Source: Prevotellaceae bacterium (lineage in GTDB: Bacteria; Bacteroidota; Bacteroidia; Bacteroidales; Bacteroidaceae). Taken from it: a DNA stretch of 5,858 nt. The notes below the pieces were generated by a model that was not told the DNA's origin, did no database searches, and saw only the letters and a list, made by a program, of their open reading frames with translations. A program made the position numbers and the translations under genes. The first letter of the stretch is position 1, and every line of letters starts with the position of its first letter. The DNA is taken from positions 1 through 5,858 of the forward strand of contig JAUNIK010000183.1 in the NCBI GenBank assembly GCA_030523505.1. The letters are read 5' to 3'. This document shows, piece by piece, positions 5,403 through 5,858 of this stretch.

Positions 5403-5858
5403 TTATTTTTCAACACCGAACTTGTAGATTGTCTTCTGTGTGTACTTCTGGTCTGGACGGAGAACTACACTTGGGAAGTATGGGTGGTTTGGTGTGTCAG
5501 GGAAGTGCTGGCACTCGAAACAGATAGCCGAGCGGCGTGGTGCTGTTGCTCCGTGCTGCAATTTGTAACCTGTTGCCCAGTTGTGGGTGTAGAGCTGTAC
5601 GGCTGGTTCTGTTGTGTAAACCTCCATTGTACGGCCGCTGTTTGGTTCTACGATGCGAGCAGCGAATGAGAGCTCGCCTTCCTCGTTCTTGTTGAGTACG
5701 AAACTGTGGTCGTAGCCTGCACCGAACTTAATCTGCTCGTGGTCAGCGTCAATGTCCTGACCAACTGGTTTTGGAGTGCGGAAATCGAATGGTGTGCCTG
5801 CAACCTTGAGAATCTCACCTGTTGGGATGTTTGTCTCGTCGGTTGGTACATAGAAGTC
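5403..5858 (-). CDS. galM: Aldose 1-epimerase (second mutarotase), C-terminal 151 residues
   Basis: The frame is open from the right edge to the TAA at 5403-5405; the N-terminal part, probably more than half of the protein, is beyond the window. Visible family features are FYVPTDETNIPTGEI, then GAGYDHSFVLN with Asp50 (numbered from the first visible codon), EPAVQLYT, and CFECQHFPDTPN, whose Glu115 matches the catalytic Glu of mutarotases. The end, KTIYKFGVEK, parallels the HTVYKFSTK end of the complete galM downstream, so the two are paralogues, though clearly diverged. Same strand as the permease and galK, 128 bases upstream of the permease, so probably the same operon or cluster. Whether this copy has a signal peptide cannot be seen. 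Confidence 0.93.
   Translation of the reverse strand, partial: DFYVPTDETNIPTGEILKVAGTPFDFRTPKPVGQDIDADHEQIKFGAGYDHSFVLNKNEEGELSFAARIVEPNSGRTMEVYTTEPAVQLYTHNWATGYKLQHGATAPRRSAICFECQHFPDTPNHPYFPSVVLRPDQKYTQKTIYKFGVEK

Overview
The window comes from the genome of a member of the Bacteroidetes, most likely a Prevotella/Segatella-type Bacteroidales. This is inferred from protein style (for example the SDGG thiamine-diphosphate motif and the triple-Cys MACCCIGM stretch of the transketolase), from AT-rich leaders with no Shine-Dalgarno sequence before any of the four visible starts, from a TAnnTTTG-type -7 promoter box, and from a mutarotase with a lipoprotein signal. All real genes lie on the minus strand, so the window reads biologically from right to left. 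No genus-level identification was possible without a search.

Layout in the direction of transcription: (1) 5858-5403, the C-terminal 151 residues of an aldose 1-epimerase (mutarotase), whose start is beyond the right edge; (2) a 128-bp spacer with a chain of inverted repeats; (3) 5274-4015, a 12-helix major-facilitator sugar transporter of the FucP/GluP (FHS) family; (4) 3973-2810, galactokinase galK; (5) a 103-bp spacer with a terminator-like hairpin and a second small hairpin close to the next start; (6) 2706-1546, a complete second aldose 1-epimerase with a lipoprotein signal peptide; (7) a 240-bp spacer with a duplicated copy of the galM tail, two hairpins, a clear rho-independent terminator, and the promoter and leader of the next gene; (8) 1305-1, the N-terminal 435 residues of transketolase (tkt), which runs off the left edge.

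Together genes 1-5 look like a galactose-use operon. The lipoprotein mutarotase would equilibrate beta- and alpha-galactose outside the cytoplasm, the permease would bring the sugar across the inner membrane, and galactokinase would phosphorylate the alpha-anomer to enter the Leloir pathway. galT and galE are not in the window. Transketolase belongs to the pentose phosphate pathway and appears to be a separate transcription unit, set off by the terminator and its own promoter.

This is essentially an ordinary metabolic region. I found no mobile element, CRISPR array, RNA gene or defence system. The points worth a second look are in the spacers: a 21-bp perfect direct repeat that copies the end of galM around a 53-bp hairpin-rich insert, the mutually exclusive hairpins upstream of the transporter, and the intercistronic hairpins around galM. 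In the transporter, Asn appears to sit at the positions of both proton-coupling acids of E. coli FucP.
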